From contig JAGKSX010000028.1 in assembly GCA_018993155.1 (NCBI GenBank), forward strand, positions 1 through 45,342: a stretch of 45,342 nucleotides of DNA, written 5' to 3'. The stretch comes from Hydrogenophaga sp. (GTDB lineage: Bacteria; Pseudomonadota; Gammaproteobacteria; Burkholderiales; Burkholderiaceae_C). Both the position numbers and the translations under genes were made by a program. How positions within the stretch are numbered: the stretch's first letter is position 1; each line of letters opens with the position of its first letter. Shown one piece after another: positions 44,680-45,342 of this stretch. The notes below the pieces were generated by a model, which saw nothing but the letters and a program-made list of their open reading frames with translations, had not been told where the DNA came from and made no database searches.

Positions 44680-45342
44680 TCAGTAGCCGATGGAGTAACG
44701 CAGGCCGTTGTGGTTGAGCACCGCGCTGCGCTGGCCGATGGTCTCCAGCTTGAAGCCGGGCGAGATCTCCTGGCCTTCCTGCAGCACCTTGCCGTTGACG
44801 ATCAGCATGCGCAAAGCCGGGTTCTTGGAGTAGGTCGAGCCGCTCACGTTGACGGCTGGCAATTGCGCGCGGGCTTCGGGCGAGAGCTCGGCAAAGCTGC
44901 GCACAGGCGCGGCGTTGGCGTCCGGGGGGCTGGCGGCGGCCGGGGCCGCAGGCGGTGTCACGGCGGGTGCCCTGGCCGTCGTGGCGGGGGCTGGCGTGGC
45001 CGCTGCGGCAGGCGCGTTGGCCGGTGGTGGCGCGGCAGGGGTGGCGGCTGGCGCGGGCGCCGGCGGCTTGCTGGCCTGGGGCCGTTTGGGTGCGGGTTCC
45101 ACACGGGGCGGCGCCAGGATGGGCTGCACCGGTTCGGGCGCGGGCAGGACGGGGCTGGGGGCCACTGGGACTGGGGTCACGGCGGCCACCGGAGGCATGG
45201 CGGGTGGCGTTGGCTCGGCGGGTGCTGGCGCTGGCGATGGCGCGGCGACCGGCGGGTTCGTCGGCCCGACCCCCACCCCCACCACAGGCCGGCGGCGATC
45301 AACAGCGCGGCCCGCACCCCCCCCGCCCCCGCGGGGGGGGGG
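44680..45342 (-). CDS. gspB: GspB-like type II secretion protein (partial, probable frameshift)
   Basis: The C-terminal 70 residues form a T2SSB domain (LPAVNVSGSTYSKNPALRMLIVNGKVLQEGQEISPGF). GspB is the GspA partner that helps place the secretin of type II secretion systems. Before it is a long Pro/Ala-rich region. The normal N-terminal membrane helix is not in this frame; in the neighbouring frame the sequence AALLIAAGLWWGWG (about 45328-45272) has that character. A single-base error in the G-runs at 45271-45281 would join the two. The gene continues beyond the window into the C/G homopolymer end. Confidence 0.75.
   Translation of the reverse strand, partial: PPPRGGGGGAGRAVDRRRPVVGVGVGPTNPPVAAPSPAPAPAEPTPPAMPPVAAVTPVPVAPSPVLPAPEPVQPILAPPRVEPAPKRPQASKPPAPAPAATPAAPPPANAPAAAATPAPATTARAPAVTPPAAPAAASPPDANAAPVRSFAELSPEARAQLPAVNVSGSTYSKNPALRMLIVNGKVLQEGQEISPGFKLETIGQRSAVLNHNGLRYSIGY

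Noticed and set aside
44930-45260. Pro/Ala-rich region as a TonB or mucin-like protein
   Set aside because: The C-terminal domain matches the GspB (T2SSB) type and there is no TonB C-terminal domain.

Overview
The window reads as one end-to-end piece of a high-GC betaproteobacterial chromosome, most likely Burkholderiales, family Comamonadaceae (Hydrogenophaga-like). This rests on the gene order rodZ-ispG-hisS-yfgM-bamB-der-hfq-hflX-hflK-hflC-hisZ-purA, frequent GTG and TTG starts, a Bug-family (TctC) receptor, a HisZ-type histidine enzyme subunit and GC-rich codon use throughout. The genus is inferred, not proven. I see no tRNA, rRNA, CRISPR, IS element, integrase or phage gene. Both ends run into G/C homopolymer, which looks like a sequencing or assembly artefact.

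Layout. (1) 404-15573, plus strand: conserved housekeeping block with the RodZ C-terminus, isoprenoid enzyme IspG, HisRS, YfgM and BamB (outer-membrane assembly), Der (ribosome assembly GTPase), Hfq, HflX, the HflK/HflC membrane pair, a DUF2065 protein, HisZ, PurA, a phosphoribosyltransferase and a MetC-like lyase. (2) 15610-18061: tesA-mnmH on minus and a YbbA-type ABC ATPase on plus, with start codons that overlap head to head. (3) 18069-21157, minus: a four-gene unit encoding a truncated acyl-CoA-dehydrogenase-like protein, a diheme and a triheme cytochrome c, and a thioredoxin-fold protein. (4) 21287-25789, plus: LrgA/LrgB, a MocR-type regulator, RlmB, a class III-like sirtuin and a SnoaL-fold protein. 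(5) 25797-32697: an acyl-CoA catabolic island (CaiB-type CoA transferase, acyl-CoA dehydrogenase, LysR regulator, Bug receptor, acyl-CoA ligase, alpha/beta hydrolase). (6) 32683-38331, minus: split chromate transporter, AraC/GyrI-like pair, MarR-GNAT fusion, histidine kinase and response regulator. (7) 38594-44032: fatty-acid beta-oxidation genes (SDR, FadJ-like, thiolase on minus; acyl-CoA dehydrogenase on plus). (8) 44046-45342, minus: an unusual ABC ATPase and the C-terminal part of a GspB-like type II secretion protein.

Much of the window is ordinary conserved chromosome, packed very tightly with many 4-bp ATGA overlaps and convergent genes only a few bases apart. The points most worth a second look are: the truncated dehydrogenase-like/cytochrome/thioredoxin operon and the cluster of perfect inverted repeats in front of it; the two palindromic sites 21 bp apart before the MarR-GNAT fusion; an ABC ATPase with Gln in place of the Walker B Glu; an acyl-CoA dehydrogenase lacking Glu at both known catalytic positions; and the CATG start-codon overlap of tesA and ybbA. 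I do not see a clearly new defence or biosynthetic system.
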